From contig NC_134936.1 of the NCBI RefSeq assembly GCF_051020765.1, positions 1 through 64,000 of the forward strand: a DNA stretch of 64,000 bases. The letters are read 5' to 3'. Source of the DNA: Lasioglossum baleicum (Eukaryota; Arthropoda; Insecta; Hymenoptera; Halictidae). This document shows, one piece after another, positions 26,329 to 39,531 of the stretch. The notes beneath the pieces were generated by a model. That model was not told where the DNA came from. It was given only the letters and a program-made list of their open reading frames with translations, and ran no database searches. The number at the start of each line of letters is the position of its first letter. Within the stretch, counting starts at the first letter, position 1. A program made the translations under genes and the position numbers.

Positions 26329-28858
26329 GATTCCACGTTTCTTCGTTTCAGATGTGTATTTCGGTGCGGAATCGCTGTTTCGCGTGCAAGATCTGTGCAT
26401 TTGCATGCAAATATGCGAAATTTTCACAGAAACTCCGATTCGGCAAGCACTATAACGATTTTTTCGAGCTTATGTCAGATTCGACGATTCATCGTTTCAG
26501 AAGTGTATTTCTGTGCGGAATCGCTGTTTCGCGTGCTAGATCAGTGCATTTGTATGCAAATATGCGAAATTGGCAGAGAAACTCCAATTCGGCAAACGCG
26601 ATCACGATTTATTCGAGCTTATGTCAGATTCGACGATTCGTCGTTTCAGAAGTGTAATTCTGTGCCGAATCGCTGTTTCGCGTGCTAGATCAGTGCATTT
26701 GCATGCAAATATGCGAAATTGGCACAGAAACTCCGATTCGGCAAGCACTATAACGATTTAATCCAGCTTATATCAGATTCGACGATTCATCGTTTCGGAA
26801 GTGTATTTCTGTGCGGAATCGCTGCTTCGCGTGCTAGATCAATGCATTTGCATGCAAATATGCGAAATTGGCACAGAAACTCCAATTCGGCAAGCACGAT
26901 CACGATTTATTCGAGCTTATGTCAGATTCGACGATTCGTCGTTTCAGAAGTGTATTTCTGTGCGGAATCGCTGTTTCCCGTGCTAGATCAGTGCATTTGC
27001 ATGCAAATATGCGAAATTGGCACAGAAACTCCAATTCGGCAAGCACAATCACGATTTATACGAGCTTATGTCAGATGCGACGATTTATCCTTTCAGAAGT
27101 GTATTTCTGTGCGGAATCGCTGTTTCGCGTGTTAGATCAGTACACATGCATGCAGATATGCGAAATTGGCACTGGAACTCCGATTCGGCAAGCACGATCA
27201 CGATTTATTCGAGCTTATGTCAGATTCGCCGATTCATCGTTTCAGAAGTGTATTTCTGTGCGGAATCGCTGTTTTGCGTGCTAGATCAGTGCATTTGAAT
27301 GCAAATATGCAAAATGGCACACAAACTCCGATTCGGCAAGCACGATCACGATTTATTCGAGCTTATGTCAGATTCCACGATTCTTCGTTTCAGATGTGTA
27401 TTTCGGTGCGGAATCGCTGTTTCGCTTGCAATATCAGTGCATTTGCATGCAAATATGCGAAATTTTCACAGAAACTCCGATTCGGCAAGCACTATCACGA
27501 TTTATACGAGCTTATGTCAGATTCGACGATTCATCGTTTCAGAAGTGTATTTCTGTGCGGAATCGCTGTTTCGCGTGCTAGATCAGTGCATTTGTATGCA
27601 AATATGCGAAATTGGCAGAGAAACTCCAATTCGGCAAACGCGATCACGATTTATTCGAGCTTATGTCAGATTCGACGATTCGTCGTTTCAGAAGTGTATT
27701 TCTGTGCGGAATCGCTGTTTCCAGTGCTAGATCAGTGCATTTGCATGCAAACATGCAAAATGGCCCAGAAACTCCGATTCGGCAAGCACGATCACGATTT
27801 ATTCGTGCTTATGTCAGATTCTACGATTCTTCGTTTCAGAAGTGTATTTCTGTGCCGAATCGCTGTTTCGCGTGCTAGATCAGTGCATTTGCATGCAAAT
27901 ATGCGAAATTGGCACAGAAGCTCCGATTCGGCAAGCACTATAACGATTTAATCCAGCTTATATCAGATTCGACGATTCATCGTTTCAGAAGTGTATTTCT
28001 GTGCGGAATCGCTGTTAAGCGTGCTAGATCAGTACATATGCATGCAGATATACGAAATTGGCACTGGAACTCCGATTCGGCAAGCACGATCACGATTTAT
28101 ACGAGCTTATGTCAGATTCGCCGATTCATCGTTTCAGAAGTGTATTTCTGTGCGGAATCGCTGTTTCGCGTGCTAGATCAGTGCATTTGCATGCAAATAT
28201 GCGAAATTGGCACAGAAACTCCGATTCGGCAGTCACTATAACGATTTAATCGAGCTTATATCAGATTCGACGATTCATCGTTTCAGAAGTGTATTTCTGT
28301 GCGGAATCGCTGTTTCGCGTGCTAGATCAGTGCATTTGCATGCAAATATGCGAAATTGGCACAGAAACTCCAATTCGGCAAGCACAATCACGATTTATAC
28401 GAGCTTATGTCAGATTCGACGATTCATCGTTTCAGATGTGTATTTCGGTGCGGAATCGCTGTTAAGCGTGCTAGATCAGTACACATGCATGCAGATATGC
28501 GAAATTGGCACTGGAACTCCGATCGGCAAGCACGATCACGATTTATACGAGCTTATGTCAGATTCGCCGATTCATCGTTTCAGAAGTGTATTTCTGTGCG
28601 GAATCGCTGTTTCGCGTGCTAGATCAGTGCATTTGAATGCAAATATGCAAAATGGCACACAAACTCCGATACGGCAAGCACGATCACGATTTATTCGAGC
28701 TTATGTCAGATTCCACGATTCTTCGTTTCAGAAGTGTATTTCTGTGCGGAATCGCTGTTTCGCCTGCTAGATCAGTGCATTTGAATGCAAATATGCAAAA
28801 TGGCACACAAACTCCGATTCGGCAAGCACGATCACGATTTATTCGAGCTTATGTCAGA
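26329..28858 (+). repeat. Block K, left copy
   Basis: About 2.5 kb matching 33,164-35,693 at constant offset 6,835 (46 units). Four single-base differences were noticed: TTTCGGAAG (about 26,797), CTGTTTTGCG versus CTGTTTAGCG, GTCAGATTC versus GTCAAATTC (about 34,650), and GCGGTATCGC (about 35,139). Includes AGATCT at 26,389-26,394, TGTAATTCTGTGCC and CGGCAGTCACTATAAC markers. Confidence 0.85.
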
Positions 28859-30165
28859 TTCGACGATTCATCGTTTCAGATGTGTATTTCGGTGCGGAAT
28901 CGCTGTTAAGCGTGCTAGATCAGTACACATGCATGCAGATATGCGAAATTGGCACTGGAACTCCGATCGGCAAGCACGATCACGATTTATACGAGCTTAT
29001 GTCAGATTCGCCGATTCATCGTTTCAGAAGTGTATTTCTGTGCGGAATCGCTGTTTCGCGTGCTAGATCAGTGCATTTGCATGCAAATATGCGAAATTGG
29101 CACAGAAACTCCAATTCGGCAAGCACAATCACGATTTATACGAGCTTATGTCAGATTCGACGATTCATCGTTTCAGATGTGTATTTCGGTGCGGAATCGC
29201 TGTTAAGCGTGCTAGATCAGTACACATGCATGCAGATATGCGAAATTGGCACTGGAACTCCGATCGGCAAGCACGATCACGATTTATACGAGCTTATGTC
29301 AGATTCGCCGATTCATCGTTTCAGAAGTGTATTTCTGTGCGGAATCGCTGTTTCGCGTGCTAGATCAGTGCATTTGAATGCAAATATGCAAAATGGCACA
29401 CAAACTCCGATACGGCAAGCACGATCACGATTTATTCGAGCTTATGTCAGATTCCACGATTCTTCGTTTCAGAAGTGTATTTCTGTGCGGAATCGCTGTT
29501 TCGCCTGCTAGATCAGTGCATTTGAATGCAAATATGCAAAATGGCACACAAACTCCGATTCGGCAAGCACGATCACGATTTATTCGAGCTTATGTCAGAT
29601 TCGACGATTCATCGTTTCAGATGTGTATTTCGGTGCGGAATCGCTGTTAAGCGTGCTAGATCAGTACACATGCATGCAGATATGCGAAATTGGCACTGGA
29701 ACTCCGATCGGCAAGCACGATCACGATTTATACGAGCTTATGTCAGATTCGCCGATTCATCGTTTCAGAAGTGTATTTCTGTGCGGAATCGCTGTTTCGC
29801 GTGCTAGATCAGTGCATTTGAATGCAAAAATGCAAAATGGCACACAAACTCCGATTCGGCAAGCACGATCACGATTTATTCGAGCTTATGTCAGATTCCA
29901 CGATTCTTAGTTTCAGATGTGTTTTTCGGTGCGGAATCGCTGTTTCGCGTGCAAGATCAGTGCATTTGCATGCAAATATGCGAAATTTTCACAGAAACTC
30001 CGATTCGGCAAGCACTATCACGATTTATACCAGCTTATGTCAGGATTCGCCGATTCATCGTTTCAGAAGTGTATTTCTGTGCGGAATCGCTGTTTCGCGT
30101 GCTAGATCAGTGCATTTGCATGCAAATATGCGAAATTGGCACAGAAACTCCGATTCGGCAAGCAC
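27766..30165 (+). repeat. 2,376-bp tandem duplication, copy 1
   Basis: Sixteen units repeated immediately at 30,142-32,541. Homology of the two copies overlaps by 24 bp (30,142-30,165), the identical sequence at the breakpoint. I detected no base difference over 2.37 kb, which suggests a recent event. Rare shared markers are CGGCAGTCAC, CTCCGATACGG, AATGCAAAAATGC and the 1-bp insertion TCAGGATTCG. Confidence 0.88.
28274..29820 (+). repeat. Nested 5-unit (741-bp) repeat pair inside duplication copy 1
   Basis: 28,274-29,079 recurs at 29,015-29,820. The unit includes the marker CTCCGATACGG and a CGCCTGCTAG segment. The homologous K copy at 35,191-35,693 has it only once, so the pair arose after the K blocks separated, or was lost there. 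Confidence 0.85.
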
Positions 30166-32541
30166 GATCACGATTTATTCGTGCTTATGTCAGATTCTAC
30201 GATTCTTCGTTTCAGAAGTGTATTTCTGTGCCGAATCGCTGTTTCGCGTGCTAGATCAGTGCATTTGCATGCAAATATGCGAAATTGGCACAGAAGCTCC
30301 GATTCGGCAAGCACTATAACGATTTAATCCAGCTTATATCAGATTCGACGATTCATCGTTTCAGAAGTGTATTTCTGTGCGGAATCGCTGTTAAGCGTGC
30401 TAGATCAGTACATATGCATGCAGATATACGAAATTGGCACTGGAACTCCGATTCGGCAAGCACGATCACGATTTATACGAGCTTATGTCAGATTCGCCGA
30501 TTCATCGTTTCAGAAGTGTATTTCTGTGCGGAATCGCTGTTTCGCGTGCTAGATCAGTGCATTTGCATGCAAATATGCGAAATTGGCACAGAAACTCCGA
30601 TTCGGCAGTCACTATAACGATTTAATCGAGCTTATATCAGATTCGACGATTCATCGTTTCAGAAGTGTATTTCTGTGCGGAATCGCTGTTTCGCGTGCTA
30701 GATCAGTGCATTTGCATGCAAATATGCGAAATTGGCACAGAAACTCCAATTCGGCAAGCACAATCACGATTTATACGAGCTTATGTCAGATTCGACGATT
30801 CATCGTTTCAGATGTGTATTTCGGTGCGGAATCGCTGTTAAGCGTGCTAGATCAGTACACATGCATGCAGATATGCGAAATTGGCACTGGAACTCCGATC
30901 GGCAAGCACGATCACGATTTATACGAGCTTATGTCAGATTCGCCGATTCATCGTTTCAGAAGTGTATTTCTGTGCGGAATCGCTGTTTCGCGTGCTAGAT
31001 CAGTGCATTTGAATGCAAATATGCAAAATGGCACACAAACTCCGATACGGCAAGCACGATCACGATTTATTCGAGCTTATGTCAGATTCCACGATTCTTC
31101 GTTTCAGAAGTGTATTTCTGTGCGGAATCGCTGTTTCGCCTGCTAGATCAGTGCATTTGAATGCAAATATGCAAAATGGCACACAAACTCCGATTCGGCA
31201 AGCACGATCACGATTTATTCGAGCTTATGTCAGATTCGACGATTCATCGTTTCAGATGTGTATTTCGGTGCGGAATCGCTGTTAAGCGTGCTAGATCAGT
31301 ACACATGCATGCAGATATGCGAAATTGGCACTGGAACTCCGATCGGCAAGCACGATCACGATTTATACGAGCTTATGTCAGATTCGCCGATTCATCGTTT
31401 CAGAAGTGTATTTCTGTGCGGAATCGCTGTTTCGCGTGCTAGATCAGTGCATTTGCATGCAAATATGCGAAATTGGCACAGAAACTCCAATTCGGCAAGC
31501 ACAATCACGATTTATACGAGCTTATGTCAGATTCGACGATTCATCGTTTCAGATGTGTATTTCGGTGCGGAATCGCTGTTAAGCGTGCTAGATCAGTACA
31601 CATGCATGCAGATATGCGAAATTGGCACTGGAACTCCGATCGGCAAGCACGATCACGATTTATACGAGCTTATGTCAGATTCGCCGATTCATCGTTTCAG
31701 AAGTGTATTTCTGTGCGGAATCGCTGTTTCGCGTGCTAGATCAGTGCATTTGAATGCAAATATGCAAAATGGCACACAAACTCCGATACGGCAAGCACGA
31801 TCACGATTTATTCGAGCTTATGTCAGATTCCACGATTCTTCGTTTCAGAAGTGTATTTCTGTGCGGAATCGCTGTTTCGCCTGCTAGATCAGTGCATTTG
31901 AATGCAAATATGCAAAATGGCACACAAACTCCGATTCGGCAAGCACGATCACGATTTATTCGAGCTTATGTCAGATTCGACGATTCATCGTTTCAGATGT
32001 GTATTTCGGTGCGGAATCGCTGTTAAGCGTGCTAGATCAGTACACATGCATGCAGATATGCGAAATTGGCACTGGAACTCCGATCGGCAAGCACGATCAC
32101 GATTTATACGAGCTTATGTCAGATTCGCCGATTCATCGTTTCAGAAGTGTATTTCTGTGCGGAATCGCTGTTTCGCGTGCTAGATCAGTGCATTTGAATG
32201 CAAAAATGCAAAATGGCACACAAACTCCGATTCGGCAAGCACGATCACGATTTATTCGAGCTTATGTCAGATTCCACGATTCTTAGTTTCAGATGTGTTT
32301 TTCGGTGCGGAATCGCTGTTTCGCGTGCAAGATCAGTGCATTTGCATGCAAATATGCGAAATTTTCACAGAAACTCCGATTCGGCAAGCACTATCACGAT
32401 TTATACCAGCTTATGTCAGGATTCGCCGATTCATCGTTTCAGAAGTGTATTTCTGTGCGGAATCGCTGTTTCGCGTGCTAGATCAGTGCATTTGCATGCA
32501 AATATGCGAAATTGGCACAGAAACTCCGATTCGGCAAGCAC
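30142..32541 (+). repeat. 2,376-bp tandem duplication, copy 2
   Basis: Directly abuts copy 1. It ends at 32,541, where copy 2 continues CTATAAC and copy 1 reads CGATCAC. The left limit is set by the change from ATGGCCCAG to TTGGCACAG. Confidence 0.88.
30650..32196 (+). repeat. Nested 741-bp repeat pair inside duplication copy 2
   Basis: The same pair as at 28,274-29,820, carried over by the 2,376-bp duplication (30,650-31,455 and 31,391-32,196). That gives four 741-bp copies in this region. Confidence 0.85.
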
Positions 32542-33163
32542 TATAACGATTTAATCGAGCTTATGTCAGATTCCACGTTTCTTCGTTTCAGAAGTGTATT
32601 TCTGTGCGGAATCGCTGTTTCGCGTGCTAGATCAGTGCATTTGCATGCAAATATGCGAAATTGGCACAGAAACTCCAATTCGGCAAGCACATTCACGATT
32701 TATACGAGCTTATGTCAGATTCGACGATTCATCCTTTCAGAAGTGTATTTCTGTGCGGAATCGCTGTTTCGCGTGCTAGATCAGTGCATTTGCATGCAAA
32801 TATGCGAAATTGGCACAGAAACTCCGATTCGGCGAGCACGATCACGATTTATTCGAGCTTATGACAGATTCGGCGATTCGTCGTTTCAGAAGTGTATTTC
32901 TGTGCGGAATCGCTGTTTCGCGTGCTAGATCAGTGCATTTGCATGCCAATATGCGAAATTGGCACAGAAACTCCAATTCGGCAAGTACATTCACGATTTA
33001 TACGAGCTTATGTCAGATGCGACGATTTATCCTTTCAGAAGTGTATTTCTGTGCGCAATCGCTGTTTCGCGTGTTAGATCAGTGCATTTGAATGCAAATA
33101 TGCAAAATGGCACAGAAACTCCGATTCGGCAAGCACGATCACGATTTATTCGAGCTTATGTCA
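32542..33163 (+). repeat. Segment shared with 24.2-24.8 kb
   Basis: From 32,810 onward the units match 24,486 onward at offset 8,324, and before that they match 25,974 onward at offset 6,538. The segment carries ATGCCAATATGCG, CAAGTACATTCAC and GTGCGCAATCGC. It joins the 2,376-bp duplication to block K copy 2. Confidence 0.75.
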
Positions 33164-35693
33164 GATTCCACGTTTCTTCGTTTCAGATGTGTATTTCGGT
33201 GCGGAATCGCTGTTTCGCGTGCAAGATCTGTGCATTTGCATGCAAATATGCGAAATTTTCACAGAAACTCCGATTCGGCAAGCACTATAACGATTTTTTC
33301 GAGCTTATGTCAGATTCGACGATTCATCGTTTCAGAAGTGTATTTCTGTGCGGAATCGCTGTTTCGCGTGCTAGATCAGTGCATTTGTATGCAAATATGC
33401 GAAATTGGCAGAGAAACTCCAATTCGGCAAACGCGATCACGATTTATTCGAGCTTATGTCAGATTCGACGATTCGTCGTTTCAGAAGTGTAATTCTGTGC
33501 CGAATCGCTGTTTCGCGTGCTAGATCAGTGCATTTGCATGCAAATATGCGAAATTGGCACAGAAACTCCGATTCGGCAAGCACTATAACGATTTAATCCA
33601 GCTTATATCAGATTCGACGATTCATCGTTTCAGAAGTGTATTTCTGTGCGGAATCGCTGCTTCGCGTGCTAGATCAATGCATTTGCATGCAAATATGCGA
33701 AATTGGCACAGAAACTCCAATTCGGCAAGCACGATCACGATTTATTCGAGCTTATGTCAGATTCGACGATTCGTCGTTTCAGAAGTGTATTTCTGTGCGG
33801 AATCGCTGTTTCCCGTGCTAGATCAGTGCATTTGCATGCAAATATGCGAAATTGGCACAGAAACTCCAATTCGGCAAGCACAATCACGATTTATACGAGC
33901 TTATGTCAGATGCGACGATTTATCCTTTCAGAAGTGTATTTCTGTGCGGAATCGCTGTTTCGCGTGTTAGATCAGTACACATGCATGCAGATATGCGAAA
34001 TTGGCACTGGAACTCCGATTCGGCAAGCACGATCACGATTTATTCGAGCTTATGTCAGATTCGCCGATTCATCGTTTCAGAAGTGTATTTCTGTGCGGAA
34101 TCGCTGTTTAGCGTGCTAGATCAGTGCATTTGAATGCAAATATGCAAAATGGCACACAAACTCCGATTCGGCAAGCACGATCACGATTTATTCGAGCTTA
34201 TGTCAGATTCCACGATTCTTCGTTTCAGATGTGTATTTCGGTGCGGAATCGCTGTTTCGCTTGCAATATCAGTGCATTTGCATGCAAATATGCGAAATTT
34301 TCACAGAAACTCCGATTCGGCAAGCACTATCACGATTTATACGAGCTTATGTCAGATTCGACGATTCATCGTTTCAGAAGTGTATTTCTGTGCGGAATCG
34401 CTGTTTCGCGTGCTAGATCAGTGCATTTGTATGCAAATATGCGAAATTGGCAGAGAAACTCCAATTCGGCAAACGCGATCACGATTTATTCGAGCTTATG
34501 TCAGATTCGACGATTCGTCGTTTCAGAAGTGTATTTCTGTGCGGAATCGCTGTTTCCAGTGCTAGATCAGTGCATTTGCATGCAAACATGCAAAATGGCC
34601 CAGAAACTCCGATTCGGCAAGCACGATCACGATTTATTCGTGCTTATGTCAAATTCTACGATTCTTCGTTTCAGAAGTGTATTTCTGTGCCGAATCGCTG
34701 TTTCGCGTGCTAGATCAGTGCATTTGCATGCAAATATGCGAAATTGGCACAGAAGCTCCGATTCGGCAAGCACTATAACGATTTAATCCAGCTTATATCA
34801 GATTCGACGATTCATCGTTTCAGAAGTGTATTTCTGTGCGGAATCGCTGTTAAGCGTGCTAGATCAGTACATATGCATGCAGATATACGAAATTGGCACT
34901 GGAACTCCGATTCGGCAAGCACGATCACGATTTATACGAGCTTATGTCAGATTCGCCGATTCATCGTTTCAGAAGTGTATTTCTGTGCGGAATCGCTGTT
35001 TCGCGTGCTAGATCAGTGCATTTGCATGCAAATATGCGAAATTGGCACAGAAACTCCGATTCGGCAGTCACTATAACGATTTAATCGAGCTTATATCAGA
35101 TTCGACGATTCATCGTTTCAGAAGTGTATTTCTGTGCGGTATCGCTGTTTCGCGTGCTAGATCAGTGCATTTGCATGCAAATATGCGAAATTGGCACAGA
35201 AACTCCAATTCGGCAAGCACAATCACGATTTATACGAGCTTATGTCAGATTCGACGATTCATCGTTTCAGATGTGTATTTCGGTGCGGAATCGCTGTTAA
35301 GCGTGCTAGATCAGTACACATGCATGCAGATATGCGAAATTGGCACTGGAACTCCGATCGGCAAGCACGATCACGATTTATACGAGCTTATGTCAGATTC
35401 GCCGATTCATCGTTTCAGAAGTGTATTTCTGTGCGGAATCGCTGTTTCGCGTGCTAGATCAGTGCATTTGAATGCAAATATGCAAAATGGCACACAAACT
35501 CCGATACGGCAAGCACGATCACGATTTATTCGAGCTTATGTCAGATTCCACGATTCTTCGTTTCAGAAGTGTATTTCTGTGCGGAATCGCTGTTTCGCCT
35601 GCTAGATCAGTGCATTTGAATGCAAATATGCAAAATGGCACACAAACTCCGATTCGGCAAGCACGATCACGATTTATTCGAGCTTATGTCAGA
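33164..35693 (+). repeat. Block K, right copy
   Basis: This is the partner of 26,329-28,858 at offset 6,835. It carries AGATCT at 33,224-33,229. It ends at the switch from GATTCGACGATTCATCG to GATTCCACGATTCTTAG. Confidence 0.85.
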
Positions 35694-36855
35694 TTCCACG
35701 ATTCTTAGTTTCAGATGTGTTTTTCGGTGCGGAATCGCTGTTTCGCGTGCAAGATCAGTGCATTTGCATGCAAATATGCGAAATTTTCACAGAAACTCCG
35801 ATTCGGCAAGCACTATCACGATTTATACCAGCTTATGTCAGATTCGCCGATTCATCGTTTCAGAAGTGTATTTCTGTGCGGAATCGCTGTTTCGCGTGCT
35901 AGATCAGTGCATTTGCATGCAAATATGCGAAATTGGCACAGAAACTCCGATTCGGCAAGCACTATAACGATTTAATCGAGCTTATGTCAGATTCCACGTT
36001 TCTTCGTTTCAGAAGTGTATTTCTGTGCGGAATCGCTGTTTCGCGTGCTAGATCAGTGCATTTGCATGCAAATATGCGAAATTGGCACAGAAACTCCAAT
36101 TCGGCAAGCACATTCACGATTTATACGAGCTTATGTCAGATTCGACGATTCATCCTTTCAGAAGTGTATTTCTGTGCGGAATCGCTGTTTCGCGTGCTAG
36201 ATCAGTGCATTTGCATGCAAATATGCGAAATTGGCACAGAAACTCCGATTCGGCGAGCACGATCACGATATATTCGAGCTTATGACAGATTCGGCGATTC
36301 GTCGTTTCAGAAGTGTATTTCTGTGCGGAATCGCTGTTTCGCGTGCTAGATCAGTGCATTTGCATGCCAATATGCGAAATTGGCACAGAAACTCCAATTC
36401 GGCAAGTACATTCACGATTTATACGAGCTTATGTCAGATGCGACGATTTATCCTTTCAGAAGTGTATTTCTGTGCGCAATCGCTGTTTCGCGTGTTAGAT
36501 CAGTGCATTTGAATGCAAATATGCAAAATGGCACAGAAACTCCGATTCGGCAAGCACGATCACGATTTATTCGAGCTTATGTCAGATTCCACGTTTCTTC
36601 GTTTCAGATGTGTATTTCGGTGCGGAATCGCTGTTTCGCGTGCAAGATCAGTGCATTTGCATGCAAATATGCGAAATTTTCACAGAAACTCCGATTCGGC
36701 AAGCACTATAACGATTTTTTCGAGCTTATGTCAGATTCGACGATTCATCGTTTCAGAAGTGTATTTCTGTGCGGAATCGCTGTTTCGCGTGCTAGATCAG
36801 TGCATTTGTATGCAAATATGCGAAATTGGCAGAGAAACTCCAATTCGGCAAACGC
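35694..36855 (+). repeat. Segment resembling the 18.2-19 kb part of block A
   Basis: Units at 35,620-36,379 match 18,221-18,980 at offset 17,399. After that the sequence follows 24,635 onward (GATGCGACGATTTATCC unit). Private changes seen are CGATCACGATATATTCG near 36,268 and CGAGCACG-type units in the usual order. Confidence 0.7.
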
Positions 36856-38156
36856 GATCACGATTTATTCGAGCTTATGACAGATTCGGCGATTCGTCGT
36901 TTCAGAAGTGTATTTCTGTGCGGAATCGCTGTTTCGCGTGTTAGATCAGTGCATTTGAATGCAAATATGCAAAATGGCACAGAAACTCCGATTCGGCAAG
37001 CACGATCACGATTTATTCGAGCTTATGTCAGATTCCACGTTTCTTCGTTTCAGATGTGTATTTCGGTGCGGAATCGCTGTTTCGCGTGCAAGATCAGTAC
37101 ATTTGCATGCAAATATGCGAAATTTTCACAGAAACTCCGATTCGGCAAGCACTATAACGATTTTTTCGAGCTTATGTCAGATTCGACGATTCATCGTTTC
37201 AGAAGTGTATTTCTGTGCGGAATCGCTGTTTCGCGTGCTAGATCAATGCATTTGCAAGCAAATATGCGAAATTGGCACAGAAACTCCAATTCGGCAAGCA
37301 CGATCACGATTTATTCGAGCTTATGTCAGATTCGACGATTCGTCGTTTCAGAGGTGTATTTCTGTGCGGAATCGCTGTTTCCCGTGCTAGATCAGTGCAT
37401 TTGCATGCAAATATGCGAAATTGGCACAGAAACTCCAATTCGGCAAGCACAATCACGATTTATACGAGCTTATGTCAGATTCGACGATTCATCGTTTCAG
37501 ATGTGTATTTCGGTGCGGAATCGCTGTTAAGCGTGCTAGATCAGTACACATGCATGCAGATATGCGAAATTGGCACTGGAACTCCGATCGGCAAGCACGA
37601 TCACGATTTATACGAGCTTATGTCAGATTCGCCGATTCATCGTTTCAGAAGTGTATTTCTGTGCGGAATCGCTGTTTCGCGTGCTAGATCAGTGCATTTG
37701 AATGCAAATATGCAAAATGGCACACAAACTCCGATTCGGCAAGCACGATCACGATTTATTCGAGCTTATGTCAGATTCCACGATTCTTCGTTTCAGATGT
37801 GTATTTCGGTGCGGAATCGCTGTTTCGCTTGCAATATCAGTGCATTTGCATGCAAATATGCGAAATTTTCACAGAAACTCCGATTCGGCAAGCACTATCA
37901 CGATTTATACGAGCTTATGTCAGATTCGACGATTCATCGTTTCAGAAGTGTATTTCTGTGCGGAATCGCTGTTTCCCGTGCTAGATCAGTGCATTTGCAT
38001 GCAAATATGCGAAATTGGCACAGAAACTCCTATTCGGCAAGCACAATCACGATTTATACGAGCTTATGTCAGATTCGCCGATTCATCGTTTCATAAGTGT
38101 ATTTCTGTGCGATATCGCTGTTTCGCGTGCTAGATCAGTGCATTTGCATGCAAATA
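36856..38156 (+). repeat. Block N (E family), left copy
   Basis: 1.3 kb matching 39,532-40,832 at offset 2,676 (18 units). The rare TTTCAGAGGTG near 37,350 is shared with 40,026 and 44,339, defining a subfamily within family E. Confidence 0.85.
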
Positions 38157-39531
38157 TGCGAAATTTTCACAGAAACTCCGATGCGGCAAGCACTATCACG
38201 ATTTATACGAGCTTATGTCAGATTCGACGATTCATCGTTTCAGAAGTGTATTTCTGTGCGGAATCGCTGTTTCGCCTGCTAGATCAGTGCATTTGAATGC
38301 AAATATGCAAAATGGCACACAAACTCCGATTCGGCAAGCACGATCACGATTTATTCGAGCTTATGTCAGATTCCACGATTCTTCGTTTCAGATGTGTTTT
38401 TCGGTGCGGAATCGCTGTTTCCCGTGCTAGATCAGTGCATTTGCATGCAAATATGCGAAATTGGCACAGAAACTCCAATTCGGCAAGCACAATCACGATT
38501 TATACGAGCTTATGTCAGATTCGACGATTCATCGTTTCAGATGTGTATTTCGGTGCGGAATCGCTGTTAAGCGTGCTAGATCAGTACACATGCATGCAGA
38601 TATGCGAAATTGGCACTGGAACTCCGATCGGCAAGCACGATCACGATTTATACGAGCTTATGTCAGATTCGCCGATTCATCGTTTCAGAAGTGTATTTCT
38701 GTGCGGAATCGCTGTTTCGCGTGCTAGATCAGTGCATTTGAATGCAAATATGCAAAATGGCACACAAACTCCGATACGGCAAGCACGATCACGATTTATT
38801 CGAGCTTATGTCAGATTCCACGATTCTTCGTTTCAGATGTGTATTTCGGTGCGGAATCGCTGTTTCGCTTGCAATATCAGTGCATTTGCATGCAAATATC
38901 CGAAATTTTCACAGAAACTCCGATTCGGCAAGCACTATCACGATTTATACGAGCTTATGTCAGATTCGACGATTCATCGTTTCAGAAGTGTAATTCTGTG
39001 CGGAATCGCTGTTCCGCGTTCTAGATCAGTGCATTGGCATGCAGTTATGCGAAATTGGCACAGAAACTCCGATTCGGCAAGCGCGACCACGATTTATTCG
39101 AGCTTATGTCAGATTCGACGATTCGTCGTTTCAGAAGTGTATTTCTGTGCGGAATCGCTGTTTCCCGTGGTAGATCAGTGCATTTGCATGCAAATATGCG
39201 AAATTGGCACAGATACTCCGATTCGGCAAGCACTATAACGATTTAATCGAGCTTATATCAGATTCGACGATTCATCGTTTCACAAGTGTATTTCTGTGCG
39301 GAATCGCTGTTTCGCGTGCTAGATCAGTGCATTTGCATGCAAATATGCGAAATTGGCACAGAAACTCCAATTCGGCAAGCACATTCACGATTTATACGAG
39401 CTTATGTCAGATTCGACGATTCATCCTTTCAGAAGTGTATTTCTGTGCGGAATCGCTGTTTCGCGTGCTAGATCAGTGCATTTGCATGCAAATATGCGAA
39501 ATTGGCACAGAAACTCCGATTCGGCGAGCAC
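38157..39531 (+). repeat. Q-related segment and bridge
   Basis: Units from about 38,421 to 39,208 match 41,544-42,331 at offset 3,123. They include the markers CAAATATCCGAAATTTTC, TGTAATTCTGTG, CTGTTCCGCGTTCTAG and GCATTGGCATGCAGTTATGC (39,031-39,050). A private TTTCACAAGTG occurs near 39,281. The remainder returns to E-type units. Confidence 0.75.

Noticed and set aside
27766..32541. The duplication as an assembly error
   Set aside because: The sequence cannot decide this. The nested 741-bp structure and sharp limits are compatible with a real event, so it is kept as a finding with long-read confirmation named as the test.
39045..39233. Minus-strand open frame of 62 codons (also 61,213-61,407, 64 codons)
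   Set aside because: These appear only because GCGACCACG and other local variants remove minus-strand stops normally present in the unit. There is no independent coding evidence.
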